64,000 nucleotides of DNA. Origin: Torreya grandis. Lineage: Eukaryota; Streptophyta; Pinopsida; Cupressales; Taxaceae. The notes beneath the pieces are model-generated. The model had not been told where the DNA came from. It saw nothing but the letters and a program-made list of their open reading frames with translations, and did no database searches. Of the stretch, positions 1-12,700 are shown in pieces. The stretch lies in assembly GCA_037957365.1 (NCBI GenBank), contig JARHVA010000638.1, positions 4,641,501 through 4,705,500 on the forward strand, given 5' to 3'. A program made the translations under genes and the position numbers. The stretch's first letter is position 1. Each line of letters begins with the position of its first letter.

Positions 1-1110
1 TTAATTGAAAAAATACGGTTAGGATTTTATAGACATTGCATTCGTTTTTTCCATGGGTTAGAAATAACCTTGTTGTGTAGAGATATGTATGAACCGACTA
101 GAAAATGAAAACTAAATACATGTATAAACTTATTATTCGATTGATATATCTGCTTGAAATGACTTGGAACTAGTGGATAACTTATGCCACCTTAAATTGC
201 ACTTATGTTTGTGTTTTTTGGATATGATTAAGGTTCATGTCTATAACACCCACACAATATGTATAAAACCCAATTAATATAGTTTTCCATGTTATATTTT
301 TTTATTTGAATAGAATACCAAACCAATTATTTTATTGTAATTCATTTTTTCAGTTTCTAGTCAAGTCATATATATCCTATAATATGTTCTAAATTTTCTC
401 ATGGCTATCTTGAACCCTATAGTGTAATATTTGCATGGGTTGTATGGATATGGTTAGGGTTTTATAGACATTGTATTCATGTTTTCCATGGGTAAAAAAT
501 AATCTTAGTGCGTAGAGTAATGTACAAACTAATTGGGAATTAAAAACCAAATAATTGTATAAACTTATCACTATATTGACATATTCCCTTGAAGTGACTT
601 GGAACTGATACCAAACTTACATTATTTGAGCTCTTTGGTTATGGGAAAATACATACACTGCATTCATGTTTTCCATGAGTAAGAAAGAACCTTGTTATGC
701 ATAATAATTTTTAGAGTGCTAATTGTGACATATTTCACATTTATTCATTTTTCATAGATGTCATATTTATTCATTGGAATAGAAAATAAAGCTTATTATT
801 TATTTCACAATTATTTGTTGTTCATAGATGCCATTTTTCTTTGTTGTAATAGAAAACTAAATCGATTATTTTACTACATTTTAATCTTCAAATTCTAGTT
901 AGTTTATACATATCCTATAGTATGTTTTAAATTTTCTCATGGTTATCTTGAAACACTATAATTAAATATATGTAAGGGGTTTTATGGATACAGTTAGGGT
1001 TTTATAGACATTGCATTCACGTTTTCCATGGGTAAGAAGGAACCTTGTTATACAAAGTGATTTTCAGAATGCATGGGGTTTTATAGACATTTTAGGGGGG
1101 TTAGGGTTTA
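1..1110 (+). repeat. Degenerate tandem repeat, units of about 430-540 bp
   Basis: A recognisable block (gttagggttttatagacatt, then a ttttccatgggtaagaa-like segment and accttgtta) recurs near positions 20-75, 450-510 and 985-1050, with a partial copy near 650-690. A second block (tatcctatagtatgtt, aattttctcatgg, tatcttgaa) precedes the copies at about 370-415 and 905-955. Spacing is irregular and the copies have diverged. I see no coding sequence here. It is probably an old satellite-like or retroelement-derived repeat; the left end lies outside the window. Confidence 0.6.
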
Positions 1111-1472
1111 GTATTGTCACTAGCCCTTTGGTAAATCCTCCACAACTTAATACTCTTGACTACATAATATTAATTAGAATTTTACACAATCGTAAAATTA
1201 CTAAGAATTTGATAAAAGTCTTGCCACTATTCATTTTAAAAACTTGACACAATGTTACAATGTGACTAATGTGAATAACCTAATATTATTCTCTAAAGTT
1301 TGTGAATATAGTGTCCAAACTTCTACACATGTGATAAATAGTAGTGCTTTTATCTTCTATGTATTATTAATGGGATATTTTTTCAAGTGTAGGCAGTGGT
1401 GTGTTCTATTTTAGATTATAAGAAAACAATAATAGCATCCCCTTTGGTTGATCTTATACATGTTAAGATGCA

Positions 1473-1617
1473 TTTGTGTTAGTTCTATAAGGTAACATGT
1501 CTTTGTGCTAGTTACATAAGGTAACATGTCTTTGTGCTAGTTACATAAGGTAACATGTCTTTGTGCTTATTGCATAAGGTAACATGTCTTTGTGCTTATT
1601 GCATAAGGTAACATGTA
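1473..1617 (+). repeat. 29-bp tandem repeat, five copies
   Basis: Five consecutive 29-bp units end in the same aaggtaacatgt word at constant 29-base spacing (ends near 1501, 1530, 1559, 1588 and 1617). Copies 2-3 share gctagttacat and copies 4-5 share gcttattgcat, so the array seems to have grown by local duplication. It is a minisatellite outside any visible gene. Confidence 0.9.
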
Positions 1618-1907
1618 TTTGTTTTAGTTCCATAAAGTTGTATGAGGTCACATTTTGTATCTTTAGAATACTTCTTAGTAGATATCAGATGGATATCCTT
1701 AATATTTTATCTACTTGAATATAATTTAAGTTGTTTGACATAACATAAGAGCGACCAATTATATTATATCTTTATCACACCTATAGAAATTTCAATAGTC
1801 TTGTAATACATTAACCACAAGTATCAAAACATCTCACAACTATCTCATACCAATTCCAATAGTCTAAGTTTTACCTTTGTAATGATTACCTTCTTCTTTC
1901 TTTATAG

Positions 1908-1974
1908 ATTTATGATGGATGGCCTGGAAGGAATGGATTCCTTGGAAGAAATCATAACTGAGATGGACTACATG
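1908..1974 (+). other. Exon-like segment of an unknown acidic protein
   Basis: A pyrimidine tract and tttatag acceptor come just before this segment, and a gtatgc donor follows at 1975. From the ATG at 1912 it reads 21 codons rich in Asp, Glu and Met (MMDGLEGMDSLEEIITEMDY and one more residue), ending in phase 0. That phase fits the exon-like segments at 2680 and 2979. No family recognised. It could be an exon of a decayed transposon gene. Structural support is moderate, functional support nil. Confidence 0.35.
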
Positions 1975-2559
1975 GTATGCAATTTTATTTATTACCCATG
2001 AATGGGAATTTTTTAGTTTACTTAAATTTGTTTAAAGTAATAGATTGTTATATGAATTATTTTATGAGAAATAAATATTTTGAAGCCAATCATCTATGTG
2101 TGTTAGTCTTGATATACAAGATCATCTAAAGTTTACAAATTCTGTAACATAGTGCATCCACCAGTGGGGTGGGATTCCCATCGGGTCGAGACAGGTAAAT
2201 TTATTGAAGTTTTATCTCTCTTTCCCATGGTAAATCTAATTAAGTTCAAAGTTTTTTGACAATAATATACATTTGAACACTTGACATCCATTGTTTTATT
2301 TTACACATCTAGACAGTACTAATGGTTAATTACTTCAATTTTTTTAGGAGAAATACATTTTTACCTTACAGTCATTAGTTTGTGAAACTCCCAAATCAAA
2401 ATATTAATAGTTATTTGATAAACTTTATAAGAGGGTTGTAGGTGATGCATCCAACAATAGAGATGGGATTTTGACAAGGTTAATATACATGTTGTTAATG
2501 ATGTTTTGTCTATAGGCCATGTTAAACATAATGTTCTTTATAATTTTTTATAATATTCA
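1975..2559. other. No gene seen
   Basis: AT-rich sequence between two exon-like segments. It would be an intron if they belong to one gene. Nothing else stands out apart from weak resemblance of 2270-2560 to the start of the repeat unit that follows. Confidence 0.3.
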
Positions 2560-2679
2560 AAAATTGACCACTTCACATCCACTTTCTGATTTTACATACT
2601 TGCATTTATGTATGTAGATGTCTTAGTAATGCTATGATATGATTTGTAATTGACATGTATATATTGACCATTTTGGCAG

Positions 2680-2748
2680 GAGGAGGTGGAGTGGGACAAG
2701 GGTGAGGAGGATGGTAACAGAACTTGTGATGAGATCGTTCACATGAAT
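2680..2748 (+). other. Exon-like acidic segment, copy A
   Basis: It follows a ggcag acceptor and precedes a gtaag donor at 2749. It encodes 23 in-phase codons beginning EEVEWDKGEEDGNRT, with both ends in phase 0. The acidic character matches the segment at 1912. Copy B, 299 bp downstream, encodes a similar peptide. The protein family is not recognised. Confidence 0.4.
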
Positions 2749-2978
2749 GTAAGATTTTATTGTAATTATTATTCTTTCTTCCATCATTATGCTCATATAG
2801 GCTATTTTTTTTATATGCAACGTTATAACTCACCATTGCCATTATTTTTTATAATATTAAACATTTCACTACTTCGCATCTCCTTTTTTATTACATACTT
2901 CCACGTATGCATGTAGATGTGTTATACATGCAATGATATATTTTTTGATTGACATGTATATATTAACCATTGTGGCAG

Positions 2979-3047
2979 GAGGAGGTGGAGTGGGGCAAGG
3001 GTGAGGAAGATGGTAATGACACTCGTGATGGTTTTGTCTTCATGAAT
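2979..3047 (+). other. Exon-like acidic segment, copy B, donor lost
   Basis: This is a duplicate of the 2680-2748 segment, with reading frame EEVEWGKGEEDGNDT and eight further codons kept open. The acceptor ggcag is intact. The position matching the donor gt of copy A reads tt, so copy B probably cannot splice as copy A could. A further acidic frame (EEDIYGEYDSDWLPYTSQS) lies at 3245-3300, but no acceptor is visible for it. Confidence 0.4.
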
Positions 3048-3137
3048 TTTAGTTTTTTTTTTAATTCTTATTGTTTCTCCCATCATCATGCCCATATATG
3101 CTCTTTGTTTTATATGAAATGATATAAGTCTTCATTG

Positions 3138-3138
<1 letters not shown>

Positions 3139-3205
<67 letters not shown>
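3139..3205. repeat. (TA)n microsatellite
   Basis: About 33 uninterrupted TA dinucleotides lie at the end of the second 299-bp unit. The matching place in the first unit has no such tract, so it expanded after the duplication. Open frames across it are artefacts of the repeat. Confidence 0.97.
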
Positions 3206-3207
<2 letters not shown>

Positions 3208-3209
3208 AC

Positions 3210-5220
3210 CAATTTTGTAAGAGGAATTGGATCTATAAAACATTGAGGAGGATATTTATGGTGAATATGATAGTGATTGGTTACCATACACCTCACAATC
3301 CAATCCTCGAGAGGAGGAACAAAAACTTGTAATTGCACATTCATATTTATGAGGATGATTGGTTATTCTTGTTGATTCAATCATTTTTTCTAGGCTTATA
3401 ACCCCATGATTATTTTTTAAATTTTAGTTTGTAGGTGAATAAAATATTATTGACAAGGGTATTGATAAGTAAGATTTAATCTATTGTTTGCTACACCTAT
3501 AAAACACATATTCCGATGAGGGTGGCTACCATTTTGGCCATTGGAGAGATTCAACACTCACCAAAATCAAATTCATGGTAGGAAGCCTTTTTCAAGGAGG
3601 TCTCTAGATCATGTAGGAAGTGGAAAAAAGAATCCAAGGGGAAGGGAATACATACTAAGACAAACTAAACATAGGTCAATAGAGTGGCTGAAAAATAATC
3701 AGAGTTTGAGTAAGAGGATTAGGTTGGAAAGATCTTAGATGGCTAAGGAGAATTTATTTCAAGTTTTTTAATCTAAGTGAGATAGTCATAAAGGTAGTCA
3801 ATGAAAAATAAGTATATATGAATCTATACAAAACATTAAATAGAGAAGGCATGTCTCAATTAGGTGGAGGAAGTATTTTTGGGAAATGGAGCAAGAAAGG
3901 ATAAGGGTGGAGCAAGAGCGCGTTGTAGACAATTGTGAACACTAGGTGAGACACAATGTGTTGAATAGTTCACATGCATGGAAATTTAGCTCATGATATT
4001 TTTATGGATAATTTTTTTTTCCTATTTCCATAGAAACCATCATTGAAAAATGATAGGCATAATCCACATACATGTTCTGGCAAGGATGATGACACTACAT
4101 CAACCTAATTCTTGTCAAGGAAAGGGAAAAGGGTTTGTGATGGAAAGAATGTAAAAATGGTGATGATGAGTTACCTCAAGTAAGTAAACTCAATTAATAT
4201 ATCCAAAACAAATATATTATAGTTATTTTTAATAGTTAGCCCATTCTAATACTTGGTATCAATCATGTATAGAGGAATGTTGTGGAAGAAATGCGAGAAC
4301 TCGAGATTGTTATAGTGTTGAGTGACAAAACTCAACATGATTATAAGGATACATGGTCGAATGTTGACAGTCTTCATACACCACCCAATTTTATTTACAC
4401 CCACTGACAACTTTCAAAGTACATTGAAGGTTGAATGGTTATAAAAGGTACCATATTCTTTATTGAGTGAAACCAACCTTGCCATTGTGTGCCAACCCCA
4501 AAAATGTTATAATGTCACTATTTTCAAGGTTATGTATGAGGACTCAGAGTTATGACTACCCTCTACTAATACCGAGGAAGACACTCCAAAATAATGTCCA
4601 ATCAATTGAATTTTGGCCCCTTATTGATATCAACATTAACACGTTGGCAAGCATGGTACAAAAATCATCAAAGGTAAGAACTATTAACATCATTTTCAGT
4701 TCACTTCATTTTTGTTATACCCTCCCATATTTTCTCTTGAGTTATTTATATTTTTTAATTTCCTTTAAGATTCAGATGAAAAGGAGTTGGTGTCTTAATA
4801 TAATCATTATGATCCATTTATTACTAGTATGAAATCCATTTGTTGTGCCATAAAATAAAATAGTTTTCAAGTAGATGTTGTTCACTTGTTTTCTTTAATG
4901 TTGGAAAAGGGTCCATATGCATTCTATCATGCATATTAAGATTGATCAATATGTACCCTCTACTTAAGATCAATGAATAAATCCATTACTGCTAAGTAAT
5001 GTGCTCAATGGATATTTGTTGAGTTTCTCTCTTTGTCATTCACATACAAAATAGTTTGTATATACACATACTATTTTCATCATTTATGAGGAAGCGAAGA
5101 AGAAGAAAAATATATTATGTATATACTTATCCACCATTCTACTTTAGGACATAACTTAGGGTTTCAATACTTTTTTTCAAGATAAAGATCTTGTATTATG
5201 GAGAAGTATTTTAAATGTAT
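3210..5220. other. No identifiable gene
   Basis: Several open stretches occur (for example 3541-3738 and 4467-4832 on the plus strand), but none shows a family motif or convincing splice context. The strand has purine-rich plus-sense segments (3540-3740, 3840-3930) that could be eroded transposon coding sequence. Unidentified. Confidence 0.3.
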
Positions 5221-5803
5221 AGATAAGTTGTGTAGCCTGGAGCTGACTTATCCTTGTTATCCCTACATACCACAACAAGCCCTGACGAAGCACCTTGGCC
5301 AAGGGAGAGATTGAATCTTGGTGGGTTTGTTTTCAAAGGTAAGTATTCCTAACTTTGTTCCTCCTTTGTAGGAGTAGATATAATATCATTTGTACTTCTC
5401 TCCCATGCATTAAGATTTCCTATACATTGATGTGGGTATAAATATTCTATGCATGTTTACTTTTTATGTTTATTACCCCCACTTTGGGGCACAAGCTTTG
5501 GTGAACACTAGATTAGATTTTAATTTACTTATCATTTACTTTTGTGAATATAAAAACATAGGACCTAGCTAGGGTTATTGCAAGGTGTTGTTTGACTAGA
5601 GGCTTTAGAACCCTCTCTAGTGATGTTATTATGGTAAGAGATACCTTGGTTAGGTCTAGCATATCCATCTTGGTCATGACCTTGAATATTTAATGCATCA
5701 ACAATTAGAAGTGTAAGTAAGATTTATCTTCTCTGAGCTAGGATTGATTAATAGATCACTTGCATTTCCCTTTGCATACATTCTGATGAACCCAACATGA
5801 ATC
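5220..5803 (+). mobile_element. Old LTR 3' end plus leader, Gypsy-like, copy 1
   Basis: This stretch shares ordered blocks with 15080-15788. Shared blocks are a gccaaggg/gccaagag segment followed by gagatt/gaaatc and a ggtaag/ggtgag donor-like site, then a final tgaacccaacatgaat at 5787-5802. That last block resembles the TGAACCCGACGTGAA type of primer-binding region seen next to some plant Gypsy LTRs, after CpG decay. The LTR start cannot be placed. Confidence 0.35.
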
Positions 5804-5929
5804 AAACCCTTATAGGTTTTCTTTCACGCTCTCATTTTGTCATCATATTATATTTTTCTATTTTTGTAAGTGTATTAAACTAGTTGGTATAGTTGTAACA
5901 TTATATGCACATCTTTAACACATAGTCAC

Positions 5930-6530
5930 TCCAAAATGACTATGTTCTGTCTGTGTAGGTCTTCTCCAAATATGAATTACTTGATCGATCAATTCGACAC
6001 AATATTCTTTTTCAGTTCCAAATTTGCATACATAGTTGAACCAATTGACTATGTTTGCAATTCTCTTCTTTTAGCATACAAGTCTACAATTAGAGTCGAT
6101 CTAGTTGACTCTATTCACAACTTCTTTTTTACCACACAAGTTTTACAAACTCTGTCAAACCAAGCGACTCTGTTAGTAGAAATATTTGAATCAACATTTG
6201 AATATCACAACATAAAATTTTACAATCTAAACATCTTTCATCCGACCAAGGTTCATTATTTATCTCTCTATCATTTCAGTTATTCTTTTTAAATACTATT
6301 TTCATAAGTTTATAGTCTATAAAATTGTAGCCCTATAGCCAACTAGGTTGACCTACTCAACACAGTTTTGTAGTTTATCTTATTTCATGAAGACATAGTA
6401 AACCTGTTTGAATGTGTTCTTTCAGATCTTACTTATGTAGAATAGTAGCGACCAAGTTGACTCTATTTTGTACTATTTCATATAGTGTCACCTGAATCAA
6501 CTCTATAATCTTCTCAATCAAATAATTAAT
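5930..6530 (+). repeat. Degenerate repeat of about 60 bp (gttgactctatt-type)
   Basis: Variants of an aaccaagttgactctattt word recur near 5985, 6037, 6097, 6160, 6340 and 6450, often about 60 bases apart. An open frame of 118 codons at 5936-6292 is probably a by-product of the repeat and has no recognisable domain. Related words (cgacctagttgatacaat) occur at 14680-14840 in the other LTR-like region. Confidence 0.5.
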
Positions 6531-7440
6531 CTCTCTTTTTTAGTAATTAATTCACCTTTATTTTCAGTTGTTTGCATGCTTAGAGTAACAAACATAGATT
6601 AAGTGGTTTTAATTCATGAGGTATATCAATTTCTTCGTCTCTTGGTGCCTCAAAAAGGTTTTCACTAAAGGACTTATCTTCTTGATTTTCTATACTTTGA
6701 TGTTGATTTAGATTGTTCCATAGTGACTCAAAAAGGTTTTGAATAGGGGACATTGATTTTGGATTTTATTTTTTAGATTGTTAGATTCATTTTGATTGAG
6801 GAACAATTTATGTACCCCAAGATATGTTGATGTCATTTTATACTCTTTTGGTTAGATGACAATCATGAATTTTGAAATTAATTGATTGTTATGGAATAAA
6901 TATGGGGGTAGATGATTTTGTCGATCCCAATCGATGGGTTTGGGATATTGAATGAAGATATGAGGAAAAGGATGGGTGGTGACAATGAAAGGATTGGTGG
7001 CAACATGGTCCTCGTAGGGACTATGAATGAATCTTGTTTCAATGTTGGATGAGGATTTCTAAAAAGCCATGAAAGTGTCCCTAACATATCTACATTGATT
7101 TGCATGTGGTTTGTAGTTGATGTCATGGGAGCCTTTGTGTACACACACACATATATAGGTTTGATGATTCCTTGCTCATGGAAACTGAGGCCTCTGCCTT
7201 TGTATTTTATGCTTTTATAGATTTTGTTCGTAATGGGATATTTATTGCTTTAAAAATAAGCCACGAGGTTGTCCCCATGTAACTAGGACTGATTGTGGCT
7301 ATTGATTTCCTTGTCTATGAGGAGGCCAAATTTTACAAATGAAGTTTTGGAAAATTGATAGGATGATGGTGTTATTTTGTTGTTTAATATGACCATGTCT
7401 ATATGGAATTATTTTGATGTTCGTTGTCTACAAGTATTGT
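6530..7440. other. No gene seen
   Basis: Mixed sequence without recognisable coding signal. A duplicated word, ctcaaaaaggtttt, occurs near 6649 and 6727. A minus-strand frame at 6878-7150 has no family features. It is probably retroelement internal sequence, given the neighbours on both sides. Confidence 0.3.
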
Positions 7441-7497
7441 TACTTGAGGAGGTATGTGGTGTTGGGTGATATAGGTTATGATGTATGATGGGACATT

Positions 7498-7700
7498 GGC
7501 TGATGAATCGAAGATGGAATGGTCAAATATGGGCTCATCAAATATGGGTTATTCCTCAAAGATGGGTGATTGGTCGAAGATGAGTGGTTGGTTAAAAATG
7601 GGTTGACCAAGGAGGGGTGATTAGCCAAATGATGGATCGTAGGAGATTAGCTCATAAAATATGGGTCCTCCATCAAATATGGGTGGTCCAATGATGGTTC
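7498..7700 (-). pseudogene. PIF-microrepeat reading frame, retroelement remnant
   Basis: Read on the minus strand, one frame gives serial PIF-type units: PIFDGG, PIFYE, then QPIFNQ, LIFDQ, PIFEE, PIFDE, PIFDH, SIFDS. Two stops interrupt it. The spacing between repeats is 5-7 residues. A similar PIFKEP / IIEESHFD pattern appears in the open frame at 46770-47261 inside the large Gypsy-like element, which suggests related retroelement proteins of unknown function. Upstream on the same strand lie a leader-like region (9160-9680) and a primer-binding-like site (9684-9703). Confidence 0.4.
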
Positions 7701-9160
7701 AGGATTGGTTAATGGAAGAGGAATAAGTTTGATCATGTGCTTGAAAAGGGATCTTGGCATATCCCTAATGGTTGATTTTTAGACTTGGATGTATCTTGTT
7801 CTTTGCATAGACAATGGTCCTTGGAGGGGTGATGGTAGGACATAGTTGGTTTGATGGATTTTTTATGGTTATGGGGCCAAATGGAAAGTGAATTTATGGT
7901 GAGATTGAATGATCTTGGATTTGCATGGCTTAAAGGCCTTGAGGGTAATGGATGTATGATGCTTAGATTGTGAAGTGTCTAATTTTTTATTGGTGGATGA
8001 GGGGTAAATAAGGGATGCTAGGTGGGTTACATGTTGGCTAAGTAGTTGGATTTGGTCGATCATGTCTTTATTTTAGGGATGGGGATGCTAGAATTGGATT
8101 GGGATTATGGGGGATATCAGGATTTGGATAGTTTCTAGTAGATGGGAAATTTGGATATCTTATGTAGGATGCCATTGGGTCTATATTGGACTTGGATTTA
8201 GATTTGGATTTGATATGATTTGGATTAAACTCATATTAGGATTGACTTGATTTTGAATAAGCTCAATTTTGATTTTGATTTTGAAACTGATTGAATTTTG
8301 TATCTTGTATTAGGTATAATAATGATCTAACACATGGAGGATCAATCAATACACCAAGAACAAACCTAGATTATTCAAGTGGGTTTGTAACTAATTAGTG
8401 GCCCACTGATGTACCCTATAATCCAATGGGTATGTGGTGAGTGATCTTCAATAAAGTTGTGTTCCTTGCACCACTATTTAATATATGGCCTAGAGTTCTT
8501 GAGCTAGGATAAACATGATCACTCGGGGATGTCCTCTATATACCTTTTGGTATGTTGAGGCCCAATTTTATGGAAGAGGAAAATTCATCTTGGCATGCTC
8601 GAGAGGGTCAAATCCCAATCTTACTACACTCCATGCATTGCCATCACTAGAATGTTACTAATGTCCGGTAAATCTAGCCTCGAGGGGGTTGCCTAAATCC
8701 TAGGTATTGGTGGTCAAATCCACCTCATTTCACTTGGGGGTTCACTAAGATTAGGCAATGAAGACATTTGATCCTCAATTTATATACCTAACCAAAACAT
8801 GGGGTTTATCTCCATGTTAGGTGATGAAATCCCAATTCCAAAACCTTAAAAAGATGAATGTTGTTTCTCATTCCCAATATCTCCTTATGGCATGAGGGAA
8901 AATCATATACAACTACACCCAGGATGACATGATCAACCTAGACCATTTTTGAATCCCAAGTTCATCTTACGGTGTGAGGGAAGAGTATAGGGGTACAAGG
9001 TTATATAAATAAATATAAGCAAATAAGAAAGCTAAATGCAAGATGATTAAACAAAATGTTAATTTTAGCTTTAGATGTTTAAAAGTATGTGTTTGGTTTT
9101 GTTGAAATGTCTTTGGCCAACAAAAACCTGTAGGAAATAAGTTGGTAGTTTGATTTGGTT
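7700..9160 (-). other. Probable retroelement internal sequence, unidentified
   Basis: It lies between the PIF-type frame and the leader-like repeat on the minus strand. Plus-sense text is rich in ggatttgg/gatttgga words (8095-8290). I see no protein family on either strand. Confidence 0.3.
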
Positions 9161-9680
9161 GTCTTTGTCAAGCTAAAAAAACTTGCAAAACTCTCAATAC
9201 AAAGGATGATATCACCAAAAATAGGGCAAAGATACTAATAGACAGGATGAAACCGCCAAAGTTTGCACATAGACAATAGAGACAGAGAGGCAAAATTGCT
9301 AAATAATATAATGAAACCACTAATAGAAAGGAATAAATTACTCTACACACAAACAACAGATAGATAAAAATACATTCCCACTAAAGTTCAGTGTGAACCC
9401 GCTAATAAATAGGGCAAAACCATCACTTTACAGGTGACACCTCTAAAGAGTACAGACAGATAGATGATCTCGTTAAATCCCAAGGCGAATCCTTTGATTG
9501 TGTGAGAGAAATCACCAATCTGTAGGGCAAAAATGCTACACACTTGGAGACAAATTTTTGGATAATTTTTTGACAAATTTAGACTTAAATCAACTCATAA
9601 TTATCCTAAATCAAACCCTTACTCCTATGCACTCACAAGCACAAGATGAATCAAGGTAAATAAACAAGAATTTTTGGAAT
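9160..9680 (-). repeat. Degenerate periodic leader of a minus-strand LTR element
   Basis: Minus-strand words such as ttttgccctat and ggtggtttca recur (plus-strand gggcaaa near 9223, 9411 and 9526, and ggcaaaatt at 9290), at roughly multiples of 60 bases. The two frames on the minus strand (9168-9356, 9388-9576) look like translations of this repeat. The region directly follows the putative primer binding site on that strand. Confidence 0.35.
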
Positions 9681-9683
9681 TAT

Positions 9684-9703
9684 GACCCCCACTAGGTGTG
9701 CCA
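9684..9703 (-). promoter_or_regulatory. Putative primer binding site next to an LTR end (minus strand)
   Basis: On the minus strand TGGCACACCTAGTGGGGGTC follows an LTR-like terminus ...GTATACA (end at 9706) with a two-base gap. It resembles the TGGCRYGCYCGGTGGGAC form after the 5' LTR at 43061. A plant Gypsy (Tat-like) primer-binding site is my reading, from memory of the type. Confidence 0.45.
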
Positions 9704-9706
9704 AAT

Positions 9707-12700
9707 GTATACACATGACAAGTGTTAGTGAATGTCACAATAGAAACTCAAATGAAGATTAAATTCTTACTTCTAACACATACAAGATACCTCTGATTAG
9801 AGCATGAAAGAGGAACAAGGAAACATTACCTTCACCTACCAAGATGAAATCTCCTCCTTCATTTTGTCAATCTTCTCCTTGATGTGTAGATGGACCTGGG
9901 TGCTCAAGAGACCACGCGCAAGGATTCAAGCAGCATATCCCCTTATCTAATGCTTGATTTCTTTGATGCGTGATAGGATGATGAGAGGCTTTGTGATTCA
10001 AATTGACATAACTTCATTGACAATTTGTTGAAATTAAGGGAGGATGGTTGGATTTATAGGATTTTGAGAGTGATATAGACCATTGATCTTAATCCAAGAT
10101 CAATGGTTGAGAATGATGATTGGGTCATAAATGAAAGTGGTTGAGAAGGAGATGGGCTAGGGATGTGTTGTCACTTTGAGTTGCACCCTTGAGGAAGGTC
10201 TTCAATCTTTCTCACCCAATTGACATAATGGGATCACTTCCAAGTTGTGGGTGATCTATAATGGAAGAAAATCTCTAGAGAGGGTCGGTTCCCTTGATGA
10301 ATCGCCTTGATCCTCACCTAAACTACTTCTTGAAAATGAAAAGAGAGAGAAACACAACTAATTCCTATAATTCTAAGACTAACTGTGGGTGATGCACCAA
10401 AATTGAATACCTCAATTTGCTTGGACACACATAGAATGAACTCAAAGAGCACTCACACATACACAACTCACAGTTCACCAATGAGTCATGGGCATAAAGG
10501 TTTTTTAGAAAGAATTCATCTCTTAATAGTACCTAGAGGGATGACCACTTGTCTCAAATGGCATTCATCAAACTATGAATTGCATAAAATTTAAGAGACA
10601 ACAACTACAACCTGCATAAGATCAAGTTTGTTGCATAAAGGTCCACAACATTGGACATAAATCAGGATAGGCTATAATTGTCACAAGCTTACATCAACAA
10701 TTCATAAATTTCACACAATAACAACTATATGAAAAGGTAAATTTAGTTTCTTTATTGTTCAAGAAGGTGTTTACAAGTTTGAAATTTGGTAGGGCTAAGC
10801 CACAACCAGCTAGAGGTATACAAAATTACTTAGAAAGAATAAGTACATATAGTAAAAAGAGCCTCTCATGAGGGGATCAACATGCAAGCTTGTCATCAAT
10901 GCCCTCATTAAGGCTGAAAATTGAATCATAATTGAAGTTTAACTTCCATTCACATCCTCTTCACTTGTATAACATATTATCACTTGCTTTGAAGTCTCCT
11001 AGTTGTGAGGGGGGCATATAAGTCCTTATTGGAGGCTTGAAGTTGTCAAAGATCAAGAAAGTTGACCTATGTTGGAGGAGAGTTGTCTCTTAGAATTTAA
11101 AGCTTGACTTAGCCTTAAACCAACTCTTTTAATCTTGTATGATGAAACTCCATTTAGTCTTCAACCAACTCCTCCAATCTTGCATGATGAAACTCCACTT
11201 AGTCTTCAACCAGCTCCTCCAATCTTGCATGATGAAACTCCACCTTGTGAGGGGCATAGAAGTCCTTGTTTGATTTGACATCTTCTCCATGATTTTGGTG
11301 TAGAGGGACGATATGATATTATTAAGATGCTTGAAGACTCCTTCCAACTTTGAACTTTCTTAAAACTATCTTTGATTGCTCATAACTCCTCATAATGGTT
11401 TAAAACTGGAGTAGTATTCTTTTCAAGGTTGTTGAGGTTTTATTTTGAATGGAAATTATGATGATGCATAAATAATGCACAACTTCAACTCTTCTTACCA
11501 CTCTGTCAGTTAGATCCGAGTTGTGCTATGATTTGCACATCGAGCCACTCAAAGATTGATTTTATGAATCAATACAATTACATAGGTTGCTGACCTATCA
11601 TAGCTTCCTATGATCTTTGGTGAGCTCTTAATCCCTCTGAGCTCAAGCTCCAAGTCAAGATCATATACTTTGAGATGAGCTCTTTGAGAAAACTTGGTTC
11701 CTTGCAATGTGTCTATCTGATCTCAATCTATCCTTACCTTAAGCTCGCTGAAATCGGGTTTCAGCCATGCAACATCTGTTGATCTCATTGCATTCGCCCT
11801 AAGAATTTTGTCCCACATTCATAAGGGGAAGAAAAGAAAAGCACTTATAATGAATAACAATCACTCAGCTACTTCATCTTGAAAGACTTCTTATGTTCAG
11901 AGCTCATTCATCGATTGTGACATGTGTCAACACAAGATTGGTCCCCTTATCACACTGTTAATGGGGTTAGGTTTGCCAATGAGACCACCACTTGGACACA
12001 TGCCCATCACCCATTGGTCGATCCCTACCATGATATCCCTAAGCTTGGTCTGTAGCTGCCACTTGTCATGTTACCATTCAATCTTGGATCTATCTGCTTC
12101 ACTTTGTCATCTTTATCAGGTCTAGGAGACAAGTGCATCTAACATCCAGTTGACATGGCATTCCTTGGTTGGGCCAACCTCTAACAAGTCTAACAATTTT
12201 ACCACCCTAGGAGACTAACGGGTCTTGTTGACTGCTTAAATCACGGTGAAGCAAGATTTTATCAATGTGGCTTCAACTCGCTCACCCATTATTCTGACAC
12301 ATTGTTGGGCTTACATGGATTGCCCCAGGGCTACGGAGCAGTGGGATTACGCCATGTGGAAGCATCTCACACACCCTCTATCCTAGGGCTCTGACATCAT
12401 GTCTGGACTGCATGTAAATATTCAAGAGATTGAAGCAATGGGATTGTGACATGTGGCAATCATCTCGCTAACCTACTGGCTTGGAATGATTCAAACTGTA
12501 TGGATGGTTACAGGACTCTGGGTCATCAGGAGTGTAGCACTTGGAAGCATCCTGCTTGCCCGTTATTGTGTTGATGTGGAGATTATCAAGAAACTTCATG
12601 AAAATTGACTAAGGGCATTTAAAAGGGTGATTGGGACTATCAAGAGATCGACACATGGCATTGGGAAACTTTTACAAAATTGGTTGTCTCAAAATTCTTT

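Larger units (their letters stand above)
2560..3157 (+). repeat. Direct duplication, two 299-bp units
   Basis: Two adjacent units align at a constant offset of 299 bases: gacatgtatata at 2652 and 2951, the ggcag/gaggaggtggagtgg junction at 2680 and 2979, and the catatag/catatat block at 2792 and 3091. Each unit carries one exon-like segment with its upstream acceptor. Divergence is considerable (many substitutions), so the duplication is old. Confidence 0.8.

Noticed and set aside
3061..3344. Open frames across the (TA)n tract
   Set aside because: Tyr-Ile repeats are the translation of the dinucleotide repeat.
4467..4832. 121-codon plus-strand frame
   Set aside because: No motif, no splice or promoter context; hydrophobic T-rich end typical of chance frames.
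5936..6292. 118-codon plus-strand frame as a gene
   Set aside because: It coincides with a degenerate 60-bp repeat and shows no domain, so I kept it only as part of the repeat.
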